A stretch of 64,000 bases of DNA from Bradyrhizobium macuxiense. Lineage in GTDB: Bacteria; Pseudomonadota; Alphaproteobacteria; Rhizobiales; Xanthobacteraceae. Under the pieces are notes generated by a model. That model made no database searches. It saw nothing but the letters and a program-made list of their open reading frames with translations, and had not been told where the DNA came from. Shown in pieces: positions 24,872-34,052 of this stretch (positions are counted from its first letter, which is position 1; each line of letters starts with the position of its first letter). The stretch is from positions 1 to 64,000 of the forward strand of contig NZ_VITY01000016.1 of assembly GCF_007993935.1 (NCBI RefSeq). Direction: 5' to 3'. Both the position numbers and the translations under genes were made by a program.

Positions 24872-25300
24872 ATGCGCGACCGGATGAACGTATATTTCCC
24901 GCCAGAGCTTCTGAAGCAGATTTCGGATCTGGCGGACCGCAAGAACCTTTCCCGGTCTGCAATCGTTGAAGCGGCTGTCGCTTCATTTCTGTCGCCGGAC
25001 GGCGCGGACCGGCGGGAGGCAGCGTTCACTCGGCGTCTGGACCGGCTGTCACGTCAGATGCAGAGGCTGGAGCGTGACGTCGGTCTGACGGCCGAGACTT
25101 TGGCCCTCTTCATTCGCTTCTGGTTGACGGTCACGCCACCGTTACCCAACGACGCGCAGGCGGCCGCGCAGCTTAAGGGCAGGGAGCGTTTTGAAGGATT
25201 CGTCGAGGCGCTCGGCCGCCGGTTGCAAAAAGGGCAGAGCTTCCTGCGTGAGATTCCAGAAGAGATCGTCCGTCAGGAACCAGTCGGCGAAGCTGACTGA
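24872..25300 (+). CDS. CopG-like ribbon-helix-helix protein of the transfer operon
   Basis: 142 aa. RMNVYFPPELLKQISDLADR, then NLSRSAIVEAAVASFL is a ribbon-helix-helix DNA-binding domain. A helical part follows with a short hydrophobic segment (LALFIRFWLTVTPPLP). In relatives this gene lies between traG and trbB and may be a relaxosome accessory or local regulator. Here trbB is separated from it by an MFS transporter insertion. Confidence 0.8.
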   Translation: MRDRMNVYFPPELLKQISDLADRKNLSRSAIVEAAVASFLSPDGADRREAAFTRRLDRLSRQMQRLERDVGLTAETLALFIRFWLTVTPPLPNDAQAAAQLKGRERFEGFVEALGRRLQKGQSFLREIPEEIVRQEPVGEAD

Positions 25301-25330
25301 GGCCCTCGGCACCTTATCGGCCACCCCCTC

Positions 25331-25352
25331 CTTTTTCTACGCCAGCCTGCGA
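25331..25352 (+). repeat. Direct repeat, left copy, bracketing the MFS insertion
   Basis: CTTTTTCTACGCCAGCCTGC plus GA matches the right copy at 26826-26847 in 19 of 22 positions. The two lie just outside the MFS gene, 1.5 kb apart. Confidence 0.6.
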
Positions 25353-25429
25353 CCGCAGCAATTTAGCTGAGCCGACAAAAAGCTGGACGCGCTATCGGCC
25401 CGAATGAGCTGAGAGCAAAAGGGGCCAGC

Positions 25430-26764
25430 ATGCAAATCTCAATAGCATGGCGTCGAACTGCGCGCGTTTTTCTCCCTTTTGCTGCTGGATACTATCTTTC
25501 GTACCTGTTTCGAACGATCAACGCTTTGATCGCCGACCATCTCAGCTCGGATACCGGGCTTGGGACTGCTGACCTCGGGTTGCTTACGTCAGTCCATTTC
25601 CTCATTTTCGCGGCGGCTCAGATCCCCATCGGCATATTGTTGGACCGCTTTGGTCCGCGTCGCGTCCAGAGTGCTCTGCTCTTGCTCGCCGCGGTGGGGA
25701 CCGGACTTTTCGCGGTATCGACAGGCTTCCTGTCACTTTTGATTGCGCGTGCAATGATCGGGCTCGGCGTGGCGGCGTCGCTCGCAGCAGGGCTGAAGTC
25801 CATCGTTCTTTGGTTTCCCAGGGAACGAGTTGCCTTGCTTAACGGCTACATGATCATGCTGGGATCGCTAGGAGCGGTGACCGCTACGGCTCCTGTCGAA
25901 CACCTACTCGCTTGGATGGGTTGGCGGCAGCTATTTGAGATCCTGGCGGCCGCTACCGGTGCGACGGCAATCCTCATCTATTTCGTGGTTCCTGAACGAG
26001 GCATTGTCCCATCGACAGCGTCAATTCCGGTCACCCTTAGCTCCGTTTTCGCCGATAGGCGTTTCTGGCGTATTGCTCCGTTGTCGGCGACTTGCATTGG
26101 ATCGGCCTGGTCTCTGCAGGGATTGTGGGCATCGCCGTGGCTGATGGACATAGAGGGGCTCGATCGCGCAAATCTCGTCAGACAGCTCTTCATAATGTCG
26201 ATCGGACTTTGCGGCGGTGCTTGGTTGTTCGGTACGACGGTCCATCACATCAAACGGAGAGAAGTTGGGGTGGAGACGATACTGGCGATGGTTGCGGTGC
26301 TGTTTATCGCAGCCGAGTTAGCATTGATCCTGCGAGCCCCTCTGCCATCCATCTTGCCCTGGTCCGTTGTCGCAATTGTCGGAACGGCAACCGTGGTCAG
26401 CTTCGCGGTGATAGCGGATTACTTTCCGCCAGAGTTTGCCGGTCGCGCCAACGGCGCCTTGAACGTTCTGCATTTCGGTTGGGCATTTCTCGCACAATAC
26501 GCAACGGGCCTTATCCTGGAGCAATGGTTCACGACCGATGGACATAGGCCCATCATCGCCTATCAAGTCGCGTTCGGTCTCAACGTGGCAGTGCAGATCG
26601 CGGCATTACTCTGGTTCGCGCTTCCCTGGCTCCGATGCTCCGCTTCGTGGATAAGTTCGTTTTCCTTCTTCGTGCCGGCTAACATTTCCGACGCCATCGA
26701 ATCGGTGGGTTTGTATGAGAGTTCGGTCGTACTAATTCCTACGGATGACGATGGTGAGTGGTGA
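25430..26764 (+). CDS. MFS transporter carried as cargo in the transfer module
   Basis: 444 aa with about 12 membrane helices. GILLDRFGPRRVQSALLLLA is the motif-A loop between helices 2 and 3. It resembles the sugar-phosphate/anion symporter side of the major facilitator superfamily; the substrate cannot be read from sequence. It separates copG from trbB, which are adjacent in most related elements, and is bracketed by a 22-bp imperfect direct repeat. The last 50 residues (SSFSFFVPANISDAIESVGL) look like read-through after a lost original stop. Start ATG 25430 follows a GGGGCCAG stretch. Confidence 0.8.
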   Translation: MQISIAWRRTARVFLPFAAGYYLSYLFRTINALIADHLSSDTGLGTADLGLLTSVHFLIFAAAQIPIGILLDRFGPRRVQSALLLLAAVGTGLFAVSTGFLSLLIARAMIGLGVAASLAAGLKSIVLWFPRERVALLNGYMIMLGSLGAVTATAPVEHLLAWMGWRQLFEILAAATGATAILIYFVVPERGIVPSTASIPVTLSSVFADRRFWRIAPLSATCIGSAWSLQGLWASPWLMDIEGLDRANLVRQLFIMSIGLCGGAWLFGTTVHHIKRREVGVETILAMVAVLFIAAELALILRAPLPSILPWSVVAIVGTATVVSFAVIADYFPPEFAGRANGALNVLHFGWAFLAQYATGLILEQWFTTDGHRPIIAYQVAFGLNVAVQIAALLWFALPWLRCSASWISSFSFFVPANISDAIESVGLYESSVVLIPTDDDGEW

Positions 26765-26825
26765 GCAGCGACTCACAGCGAGCTATCCGATCGCGTAGGT
26801 CTCAATTTTCAGTTCAGTGGACTTT

Positions 26826-26847
26826 CTTTTTCTACGCCGGTCTACGA
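26826..26847 (+). repeat. Direct repeat, right copy, bracketing the MFS insertion
   Basis: CTTTTTCTACGCCGGTCTAC plus GA; see left copy at 25331-25352. Three transitions separate the copies, which argues against a very recent duplication. Confidence 0.6.
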
Positions 26848-26942
26848 TCACCGAAAGGGCTTGTTGCGCCAAGTCCACTGCTGCCCTTGTAATTATCCCA
26901 TCTGAGGGCGCTCTGTGGAGCCCTCGTTCGTTGGGGACAGCG

Positions 26943-27905
26943 GTGGCAATCCATTCCTTTCAATCGGAAGCGAATTCGCGCGGTGCGAGAATGCTGCGTA
27001 GCGCACTTGGCGCGGCGATTGCCGGCTACCTCGAAGATGAAATGATTATCGAGGTCATGCTCAATCCAGATGGGCGGCTGTGGATTGACCGGTTGTCAAA
27101 CGGCCTGATCGATACCGGCGAAACTCTGTCCGCAGCGGATGGCGAGCGCATTGTTCGCCTGGTAGCGCATCACGTTGGTGCCGAGGTGCATGCCGGCGCA
27201 CCACGGGTTTCTGCCGAACTGCCTGGCAACGGGGAGCGCTTCGAAGGTCTCTTGCCTCCGGTCGTTGCTGCACCGGCCTTCGCTATCCGCAAGCCTGCGG
27301 TCGCGGTGTTTACGCTCGACGATTACGTAGCCAAGGAGATCATGACCTCGGAGCAGGCCAGGATCCTCAAGAGCGCGGTCGCCGCACGTAAGAACATCCT
27401 CGTCGCCGGCGGGACATCGACGGGCAAGACAACGTTGACAAATGCGCTCTTGGCCGAGGTGGCGAAGACGTCCGATCGGGTCGTGCTGATCGAAGATACC
27501 CGAGAACTCCAGTGCAAAGCGCCAAATCTCGTAGCTTTGCGGACAAAAGATGGTGTCGCCACACTATCAGATCTCGTTCGGTCCTCGCTGCGACTGCGTC
27601 CGGATCGTATCCCGATCGGTGAAGTCCGCGGTGCCGAAGCACTCGATCTGCTCAAGGCCTGGGGCACCGGGCACCCCGGCGGCATCGGCACCATTCATGC
27701 GGGCACTGCGCTCGGTGCACTGCGCCGGCTCGAGCAACTCATCCAGGAAGCGGTCATCACGGTTCCGCGCGCTCTCATAGCCGAGACTATCAATCTCGTC
27801 GCCGTCCTTGCGGGTCGCGGTGCCGATCGCCGCGTCGCCGAGCTAGCCGTCGTGTCAGGGCTCGGGGCCGCTGGCGACTACAGCCTTTCATCAGCAGGAG
27901 ACTGA
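26943..27905 (+). CDS. trbB: TrbB, VirB11-type secretion ATPase
   Basis: 320 aa from GTG 26943; ATG 26992 would cut off the conserved QSEANSRGARMLRSALG start. Walker A is VAGGTSTGKTTLTNAL (about residues 154-169). The Asp box is VLIEDTREL and the His box GIGTIHAGTALGAL. Hexameric TrbB drives pilus assembly and substrate transfer from the cytoplasmic side. First gene of the trb operon; trbC starts 1 bp after its stop. Confidence 0.93.
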   Translation: MAIHSFQSEANSRGARMLRSALGAAIAGYLEDEMIIEVMLNPDGRLWIDRLSNGLIDTGETLSAADGERIVRLVAHHVGAEVHAGAPRVSAELPGNGERFEGLLPPVVAAPAFAIRKPAVAVFTLDDYVAKEIMTSEQARILKSAVAARKNILVAGGTSTGKTTLTNALLAEVAKTSDRVVLIEDTRELQCKAPNLVALRTKDGVATLSDLVRSSLRLRPDRIPIGEVRGAEALDLLKAWGTGHPGGIGTIHAGTALGALRRLEQLIQEAVITVPRALIAETINLVAVLAGRGADRRVAELAVVSGLGAAGDYSLSSAGD

Positions 27906-27906
27906 C

Positions 27907-28233
27907 ATGCGTCAGCAATTTCGCTTTCTTCGGGATGCGGCCTCGCTTGCCGCGTTCGGCACGGTTCTTTTGGCGGCAGCACCGGCATGGGCGGCTGGCT
28001 CGAACATGCCGTGGGAGCAGCCGCTCAATCAGATCCTGCAATCGGTAGAAGGCCCGGTCGCCAAGATCATCGCCGTCATCATCATCGTTGTGACCGGGCT
28101 GACGCTCGCGTTCGGAGATTCGTCGGGCGGCTTCCGTAGACTGATCCAGATCGTGTTCGGTCTGTCGATTGCGTTCGCGGCGTCGAGTTTCTTCCTGTCG
28201 TTCTTCTCCTTCGGCGGCGGCGTGGTGATTTGA
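27907..28233 (+). CDS. trbC: TrbC, conjugative pilin precursor
   Basis: 108 aa. A signal region ending AAPAWAAGS is followed by two long hydrophobic helices (IIAVIIIVVTGLTLAFG; RRLIQIVFGLSIAFAASSFF), the VirB2/TrbC pilin layout. In RP4 the precursor is processed by TraF, present here at 18897. The stop shares bases with the trbD start. Confidence 0.92.
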   Translation: MRQQFRFLRDAASLAAFGTVLLAAAPAWAAGSNMPWEQPLNQILQSVEGPVAKIIAVIIIVVTGLTLAFGDSSGGFRRLIQIVFGLSIAFAASSFFLSFFSFGGGVVI

Positions 28234-28496
28234 TGGATGAACCTGTCGTCGGCTTTGTCGTGCCCGTTCACCGTGCTCTGACCGAACCAATCCTGATGGG
28301 TGGAGCACCGCGATCGGTCGCGATTGTCAACGGTACGCTTGCCGCGGCCCTTGGGCTTGGATTGCGGCTCTGGATCGCGGGCCTCGTCCTCTGGTTGCTC
28401 GGCCACATGGCCGCCGTCTGGGCCGCCAAGCGCGATTCAGCCTTTGTCGATGTGGTGCGCCGACATCTGCGCATTCCCGGTCATCTCAACGCCTGA
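28233..28496 (+). CDS. trbD: TrbD, VirB3-like inner-membrane protein
   Basis: 87 aa from ATG 28233. VVPVHRALTEPILMGGAPRS is the conserved N-terminal segment of TrbD. A hydrophobic hairpin (IVNGTLAAALGLGLRLWIAG, then LVLWLLGHMAAVWAA) and a charged end follow. It overlaps trbC by one base and works with TrbE in the assembly machine. Confidence 0.9.
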   Translation: MDEPVVGFVVPVHRALTEPILMGGAPRSVAIVNGTLAAALGLGLRLWIAGLVLWLLGHMAAVWAAKRDSAFVDVVRRHLRIPGHLNA

Positions 28497-28506
28497 GCCC
28501 TTGATC

Positions 28507-30948
28507 ATGATGAATCTCGCCGAATATCGCCATTCTAACGCCCGGCTCGCCGACTTCCTGCCATGGGCTGCCCTCGTCGACGAGGGAATCGTCTTGAACA
28601 AGGATGGCTCGTTCCAGCGGACAGCTAAATTCCGGGGACCTGACCTCGACAGCGCGGTGCCGGCCGAACTTGTCGCCGTCGCCGGCCGTTTGAACAACGC
28701 CTTGCGGCGGCTGGGATCAGGCTGGGCCGTCTTCGTTGAAGCGCAGCGTCATTTTGCGGGCGCCTACCCGCCGAATAGCTTTCCGGATGTCGCGTCAGCG
28801 CTGGTCGATGCCGAACGCAGGGCTCAGTTTGAAGAGGCAGGCGCCCACTACGAGTCCAGCTATTTCCTGACCTTCCTCTATCTACCGCCTGAGGAGGGGG
28901 CCGCGAGGGCAGAACGATTGCTCTATGAGGGTCCCGATCGCGCCGTTGGAGCCGACGCGCGCGAGCTGCTTCGTGGATTTGTCGATCAGACCAATCGCGT
29001 GCTGCAGCTTGTTGAAGGGTTCATGCCCGAATGCGCCTGGCTCGATGATCAGGACACGCTGACCTACCTGCACTCAACGATTTCGACCAAGCGTCATCGC
29101 GTTCGAGTGCCGGAAATTCCCATGTACATCGATGCGCTGTTGGCCGACCAGCCGCTGACCGGCGGGCTCGAGCCGATGCTGGGTTCGGCCAATGTCCGGG
29201 TTCTGACGATCGTCGGCTTTCCGGGCGCGACGACGCCGGGGATTCTGGACGACCTGAATCGCCTCGCATTCTCGTACCGCTGGTCGACCCGCGCGATCAT
29301 GCTCGACAAGACTGATGCCACGAAGCTCCTGACCAAGATTCGCCGCCAGTGGTTCGCGAAGAGAAAGTCCATCGGCGCCATTCTCAAGGAGGTCATGACC
29401 AACGAGGCGTCGACGCTGCTTGATACTGACGCTCACAACAAGGCGCTGGACGCCGATGCGGCGTTGCAGGAACTCGGTTCGGATCAGATTGGGCAAGCCT
29501 TCGTCACAGCGACCATCACCGTGTGGGACGGCAATCCCCATGCTGCCGATGAAAAGCTCCGCCTGGTCGAGAAGGTCATTCAGGGTCGCGATTTTACCTG
29601 CATGATCGAGACGGTGAACGCAGTGGAAGCCTGGCTCGGCAGTCTGCCCGGGCACGTCTACGCCAATGTGCGGCAGCCACCGGTTTCGACGCTGAACCTC
29701 GCTCATATGATTCCGATGTCGGCCGTGTGGGCGGGCGAGATGAGGGATTTGCACTTCAAGGGGCCGCCCCTCCTATTCGGCAAGACCGAGGGCTCTACAC
29801 CGTTCCGATTTTCGCTCCACGTCGGTGATGTCGGACATACTCTCGTGGTGGGGCCGACGGGGGCTGGCAAGTCCGTGTTGCTGGCACTGATGGCGCTGCA
29901 GTTCCGCCGCTACCCGAATGCTCAGGTCTTTGCGTTCGATTTCGGTGGTTCGATCCGGGCGGCCGCGCTCGCGATGGGCGGCGACTGGCATGATCTCGGC
30001 GGCGCATCGTCAGACGGAGCCGGCCAACCGGTTGCGCTGCAGCCGCTGGCCTGGATCGACGATCCTTCCGAGCGTGGATGGGCGACGGAATGGATCGGTG
30101 CGATCCTTGCGCGGGAAAAAATCGAGATCACGCCGGAGGTCAAGGATCATCTGTGGTCGGCTCTGACGTCGCTCGCCTCGGCGCCGATGCAGGAGCGCAC
30201 CCTGACGGGCCTGTCGGTCCTGCTGCAATCGAACTCCCTGAAACGTGCGCTGCAACCCTACTGCCTGGGCGGTCCGTCCGGACGCCTGCTCGATGCCGAA
30301 TTCGAGCGCCTTGGCGAGGCCTCGGTCCAGGCGTTTGAGACTGAAGGGTTGATTGGAACGAGCGCGGCCCCGGCCGTGCTGGCCTACCTGTTCCATCGTA
30401 TCGGGGACCGCCTCGATGGCCGGCCGACGCTTCTGATTGTCGACGAGGGTTGGCTCGCCCTCGACGACGATGATTTTGCCGGTCAGCTCCGCGAATGGCT
30501 GAAGACACTGCGAAAAAAGAATGCGTCTGTCATCTTCGCCACCCAATCGCTCTCAGACATCGATGGGTCCGCAATCGCGCCGGCGATCATCGAAAGCTGC
30601 CCAACGCGCCTGTTGCTGCCGAACGAACGGGCGATTGAACCGCAGATTACTGCCATCTATCGCCGCTTCGGCCTCAATGACCGGCAGATCGAGCTTCTGA
30701 GCCGGGCAACGCCAAAGCGCGACTACTACTGTCAATCGCGTCGCGGCAACCGGATGTTCGAACTTGGCCTTGGTGATGTCGCACTCACATTTACCGCCGC
30801 CTCTTCCAAGACAGACCAGGCTGCGATCGCGCAGCTCCTCGCCGAACACGGACCTGAGGGCTTCGTGCCGGCCTGGCTTCGGCACCGTGGCGTCGCCTGG
30901 GCCGTAGACTTGATCCCCAATCTTGCAAATCTGGAGAGATCGCTATGA
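28507..30948 (+). CDS. trbE: TrbE, VirB4-type ATPase
   Basis: 813 aa from ATG 28507 (a second Met follows at 28510). The N-terminal CagE/TrbE domain begins NLAEYRHSNARLADFLPWAA. Walker A is VVGPTGAGKSVLLALMAL (about residues 450-467) and Walker B is PTLLIVDEGWLALDDDDF. TrbE is the largest motor of the channel and is essential in all trb systems. The frame is open upstream inside trbD but that part is out of family. The end overlaps trbJ by 4 bp. Confidence 0.93.
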   Translation: MMNLAEYRHSNARLADFLPWAALVDEGIVLNKDGSFQRTAKFRGPDLDSAVPAELVAVAGRLNNALRRLGSGWAVFVEAQRHFAGAYPPNSFPDVASALVDAERRAQFEEAGAHYESSYFLTFLYLPPEEGAARAERLLYEGPDRAVGADARELLRGFVDQTNRVLQLVEGFMPECAWLDDQDTLTYLHSTISTKRHRVRVPEIPMYIDALLADQPLTGGLEPMLGSANVRVLTIVGFPGATTPGILDDLNRLAFSYRWSTRAIMLDKTDATKLLTKIRRQWFAKRKSIGAILKEVMTNEASTLLDTDAHNKALDADAALQELGSDQIGQAFVTATITVWDGNPHAADEKLRLVEKVIQGRDFTCMIETVNAVEAWLGSLPGHVYANVRQPPVSTLNLAHMIPMSAVWAGEMRDLHFKGPPLLFGKTEGSTPFRFSLHVGDVGHTLVVGPTGAGKSVLLALMALQFRRYPNAQVFAFDFGGSIRAAALAMGGDWHDLGGASSDGAGQPVALQPLAWIDDPSERGWATEWIGAILAREKIEITPEVKDHLWSALTSLASAPMQERTLTGLSVLLQSNSLKRALQPYCLGGPSGRLLDAEFERLGEASVQAFETEGLIGTSAAPAVLAYLFHRIGDRLDGRPTLLIVDEGWLALDDDDFAGQLREWLKTLRKKNASVIFATQSLSDIDGSAIAPAIIESCPTRLLLPNERAIEPQITAIYRRFGLNDRQIELLSRATPKRDYYCQSRRGNRMFELGLGDVALTFTAASSKTDQAAIAQLLAEHGPEGFVPAWLRHRGVAWAVDLIPNLANLERSL

Positions 30949-31676
30949 GGCGTCTTGGCCTATTGGCGGCCGCTGGCACCATTGCGCTGGTGCTTGGCGT
31001 CGCGGTGCCCGCACGGGCGCTCATCGTCTTTGATCCCAACAACTACATTCAGAATGTCCTGACCGCCGCGCGGGAGCTCCAGCAGATCAACAACCAGATC
31101 ACATCGTTGCAGAACGAGGCGCAGATGTTGATCAACCAGGCAAGAAATCTGGCAAAGCTGCCGTATTCATCGCTGCAGCAATTGCAATCGTCGATCCAGC
31201 GCACCCAGCAATTGCTGAGCCAAGCCCAGCGGATCGCCTACGACGTTCAGCAGATCGATCGCGCGTTCTCGACCAGCTATGCGCCGGTCACCGGCAGCCA
31301 GTCCAGCCAATTGCTGATCACAAACGCTCAATCGCGATGGCAAAATACTTATGCGGCAACGCAAGACGCGCTCCGGGTTCAGGCCGGCATCGTTGGCAAC
31401 CTCGATACCAATCGCATCCAAACGTCCGCACTCGTAACTTCAAGCCAAAGCGCCAGCGGTGCCTTGCAGGCAACGCAGGCCGGCAATCAGATTCTCGCGC
31501 TGAGCGCGCAGCAGCTCGCTGACCTCACCGCAGTCATGACCGCACAAGGTCGGGCGCAGAGTCTTGAAGCGGCGCAGCGCGCCGCGGCCCAAGACCAAGG
31601 CCGAGAGCAGCTCCGACGGTTTTTGACACCGGGCCAGGGCTATCAATCCCAAGACGTGCGGATGTTCCACCAATGA
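30945..31676 (+). CDS. trbJ: TrbJ, VirB5-like periplasmic protein
   Basis: 243 aa. A signal peptide ending VPARAL precedes IVFDPNNYIQNVLTAARELQ, the fixed start of mature TrbJ. Long Gln-rich coiled-coil helices follow (QQINNQITSLQNEAQMLINQ). It is a minor pilus component or adhesin. 4-bp overlaps at both ends (trbE and trbK). Confidence 0.92.
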   Translation: MRRLGLLAAAGTIALVLGVAVPARALIVFDPNNYIQNVLTAARELQQINNQITSLQNEAQMLINQARNLAKLPYSSLQQLQSSIQRTQQLLSQAQRIAYDVQQIDRAFSTSYAPVTGSQSSQLLITNAQSRWQNTYAATQDALRVQAGIVGNLDTNRIQTSALVTSSQSASGALQATQAGNQILALSAQQLADLTAVMTAQGRAQSLEAAQRAAAQDQGREQLRRFLTPGQGYQSQDVRMFHQ

Positions 31677-32044
31677 CCGACGTAAACGCATTCAAGGCGT
31701 TGTCGCTGCTTACGACAATCGGCGTATTGGTCGCCGCTGCCTGCACGATTCAGCTTCGTGGTGGCAACGAGTCTCCGCCGCTGCCGGAGACGTCGCCGAC
31801 GACAGGTGCAACCAGTTCCGACCTCGTACGCTGCCGCGGTGTCACCTCGGAGGAGGCGGCGGGTTACCGGCATTGTAAGCAGGTTTGGGACGAAAACCGG
31901 CGTCGTTTCTTCGGCAGGAAGGATGGCGCCGCAGTTCCTGGCCAGGATGATTCCGCCGCGAGCTTAGCGCCCGCCCCAAAGGATCAGAGCCGGATCCTAC
32001 AAGGATATCCGCCCCTGGCAACACCTGAGGCGAGCAAGCCATGA
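31673..32044 (+). CDS. trbK: TrbK-type (alternate) entry-exclusion lipoprotein-like protein
   Basis: 123 aa. An N-terminal helix (LSLLTTIGVLVAAACTIQL) with a Cys after AAA suggests lipidation. The conserved core is LVRCRGVTSEEAAGYRHCKQ, then VWDENRRRFFGR, as in the alternate TrbK family of alphaproteobacterial trb operons. TrbK of RP4 excludes incoming copies of the same element. Position between trbJ and trbL, with 4-bp overlaps, supports the call. Confidence 0.85.
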   Translation: MTDVNAFKALSLLTTIGVLVAAACTIQLRGGNESPPLPETSPTTGATSSDLVRCRGVTSEEAAGYRHCKQVWDENRRRFFGRKDGAAVPGQDDSAASLAPAPKDQSRILQGYPPLATPEASKP

Positions 32045-33276
32045 CTGGTACCGGGATTATCGACCAGTTCCTGGAAACGTTTACGCGCTATATCGATAAC
32101 GGCTTCGGGCTGCTGGGTAGCGATGTCGGATATCTCGCGACGACCCTTGCCGCGATCGACATTACGCTCGCCGCGTTGTTCTGGACTTGGGGAACAGACG
32201 AGGACATTATCGCGCGCCTCGTCAAGAAGACGCTCTTCGTCGGCGTTTTTGCCTACCTCATCGGCAACTGGAACAGCCTTGCGCGCATCGTCTTCGAGAG
32301 CTTTGCCGGTCTTGGATTGAAAGCGTCCGGCTCGAGCTTATCTGCGTCGGATTTCCTGCGACCAGGGAAGATCGCTCAAGTCGGCCTCGACGCCGGCCGA
32401 CCGTTGCTCGATTCGATCTCGAACCTGATGGGTTACATCAGTTTTTTCGAGAATTTCGTCCAGATCGTCGTTCTCCTGTTCGCCTGGGTCGTGTTGCTCC
32501 TCGCCTTCTTCATTCTGGCGGTCCAGCTCTTCGTGACCCTGATCGAGTTCAAGCTGACGACGCTGGCGGGCTTCGTCCTCATTCCTTTCGGCTTGTTTGG
32601 CAAGACCGCGTTCGCGGCAGAGCGGGTGTTGGGCAATGTCATATCATCCGGAATCAAGGTCTTGGTCCTGGCCGTCATCCTCGGCATTGGATCGACCCTG
32701 TTCTCTCAGTTCACCTCTGGCTTTGCTGGCGGCCAGCCAACCATCGAAGACGCGATGACGTTGGTCCTTGCGGCGCTCTCCTTGCTCGGCCTCGGTATCT
32801 TCGGTCCGGGAATCGCAAACGCCCTGGTCTCTGGCGGACCGCAGCTCGGCGCCGGTGCCGCGGCCGGTACGGGACTTGCCGCTGGCGGTGTCGTTGCCGC
32901 CGGTGCGGGCCTCGCCGCCGGAGGTGCTGGTCTCGCTGGCGGCGCGATTGCAGGCGCTGCGCGCGGTGGCGGCGCCGTCTTGAGTGGAGCATCCGCGGCC
33001 TATCGAAGTGGCGGCCTTGCTGGCGTCGCGGAGGCGGGCGCTTCGGCGGCCATGAGCCCGTTGCGTCGTGCAGCGGCTACGCTCGGCGGCGGTGGGCAGG
33101 CAGACGGGCAAGCCGCAAGCACTTCGGCAGAAGGGAAAGCGCAGCCCGATTGGGCGCGGCGCATGAAAAGTGCCCATAGCATTCGGCATAGTGCGTCGAC
33201 AGCCGGCCGCGCGGTGCGCTCCGGCGACCACGCTGGCAGCGGTTCCTCCGTCGACCTGTCCGAAGGAGAGCACTGA
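32041..33276 (+). CDS. trbL: TrbL, VirB6-like channel protein
   Basis: 411 aa with five or six membrane helices in the first 270 residues (for example VVLLFAWVVLLLAFFILAVQ; LVLAVILGIGSTLFSQF). A Gly/Ala-rich repeat region (about 275-330) and a hydrophilic tail follow, the usual TrbL layout. It forms part of the inner-membrane pore. A gap of 92 bp to trbF is the longest inside the trb operon after trbB. Confidence 0.92.
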   Translation: MTGTGIIDQFLETFTRYIDNGFGLLGSDVGYLATTLAAIDITLAALFWTWGTDEDIIARLVKKTLFVGVFAYLIGNWNSLARIVFESFAGLGLKASGSSLSASDFLRPGKIAQVGLDAGRPLLDSISNLMGYISFFENFVQIVVLLFAWVVLLLAFFILAVQLFVTLIEFKLTTLAGFVLIPFGLFGKTAFAAERVLGNVISSGIKVLVLAVILGIGSTLFSQFTSGFAGGQPTIEDAMTLVLAALSLLGLGIFGPGIANALVSGGPQLGAGAAAGTGLAAGGVVAAGAGLAAGGAGLAGGAIAGAARGGGAVLSGASAAYRSGGLAGVAEAGASAAMSPLRRAAATLGGGGQADGQAASTSAEGKAQPDWARRMKSAHSIRHSASTAGRAVRSGDHAGSGSSVDLSEGEH

Positions 33277-33368
33277 CACGCGGCATGCGCCTTACCACAC
33301 ACCGCGGGCCGATGCCTAATCCCGGACACCGCATGACTCGAAACCGATCACTTAGGGGGCAGTTATCA

Positions 33369-34052
33369 ATGTTCAAACGACCATCCGTTCACTACGGGCG
33401 CATGCCCGTGCCGATTACGCCTTACCAGAAGGCTGCGCAGGTTTGGGACGAACGCATTGGGTCTGCCCGCGTGCAGGCCAAAAACTGGCGCTTGATGGCG
33501 TTCGGCTGCTTGATGCTGTCCGCCGGCCTTGCCGGGGGCCTCGTCTGGCATTCCAGCCGAGGATCGATCACGCCTTGGGTGGTTGAAGTCGATCATCTCG
33601 GTCAAGCCCAGAGGGTTGCGCCCGCCAACATTGACTATCAGCCGAACGACGCGCAGATCGCCTACCACCTCGCGCACTTTATCGAGGATGTCAGAGGCCT
33701 GCCCTCGGACGGTATTATTCTGCGCCAGAACTGGCTTCGGGCGTACGATTTTACGACCGATCGTGGGGCGGCAGCGCTCAATGACTATGCGCGCAACAAT
33801 GACCCTTTTGCCAAGTTGGGTAAGGCGCAGATCTCCGTGGACGTCTCGAGCGTCATTCGCGCGTCGTCTGAAAGCTTTCGGGTCGCGTGGACGCAACGCA
33901 GTTACGACAACGGCTCGTTGAGTTCGACCGAGCGCTGGACTGCAATTCTTACCATCGTGATCGAGACGCCGCGCGACGCCGAACGCCTGCGCAAGAATCC
34001 TCTTGGCATCTACGTCCGCGCCATCAACTGGTCAAAGGAGTTGGGTCAGTGA
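33369..34052 (+). CDS. trbF: TrbF, VirB8-like assembly protein
   Basis: 227 aa from ATG 33369 with AGGGGG about 10 bp upstream; the earlier in-frame Met residues lie in non-conserved DNA. VPITPYQKAAQVWDERIGSA is the conserved TrbF start. One membrane helix (MAFGCLMLSAGLAGGLVW) and a periplasmic VirB8 domain follow. trbG begins within its stop. Confidence 0.92.
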   Translation: MFKRPSVHYGRMPVPITPYQKAAQVWDERIGSARVQAKNWRLMAFGCLMLSAGLAGGLVWHSSRGSITPWVVEVDHLGQAQRVAPANIDYQPNDAQIAYHLAHFIEDVRGLPSDGIILRQNWLRAYDFTTDRGAAALNDYARNNDPFAKLGKAQISVDVSSVIRASSESFRVAWTQRSYDNGSLSSTERWTAILTIVIETPRDAERLRKNPLGIYVRAINWSKELGQ

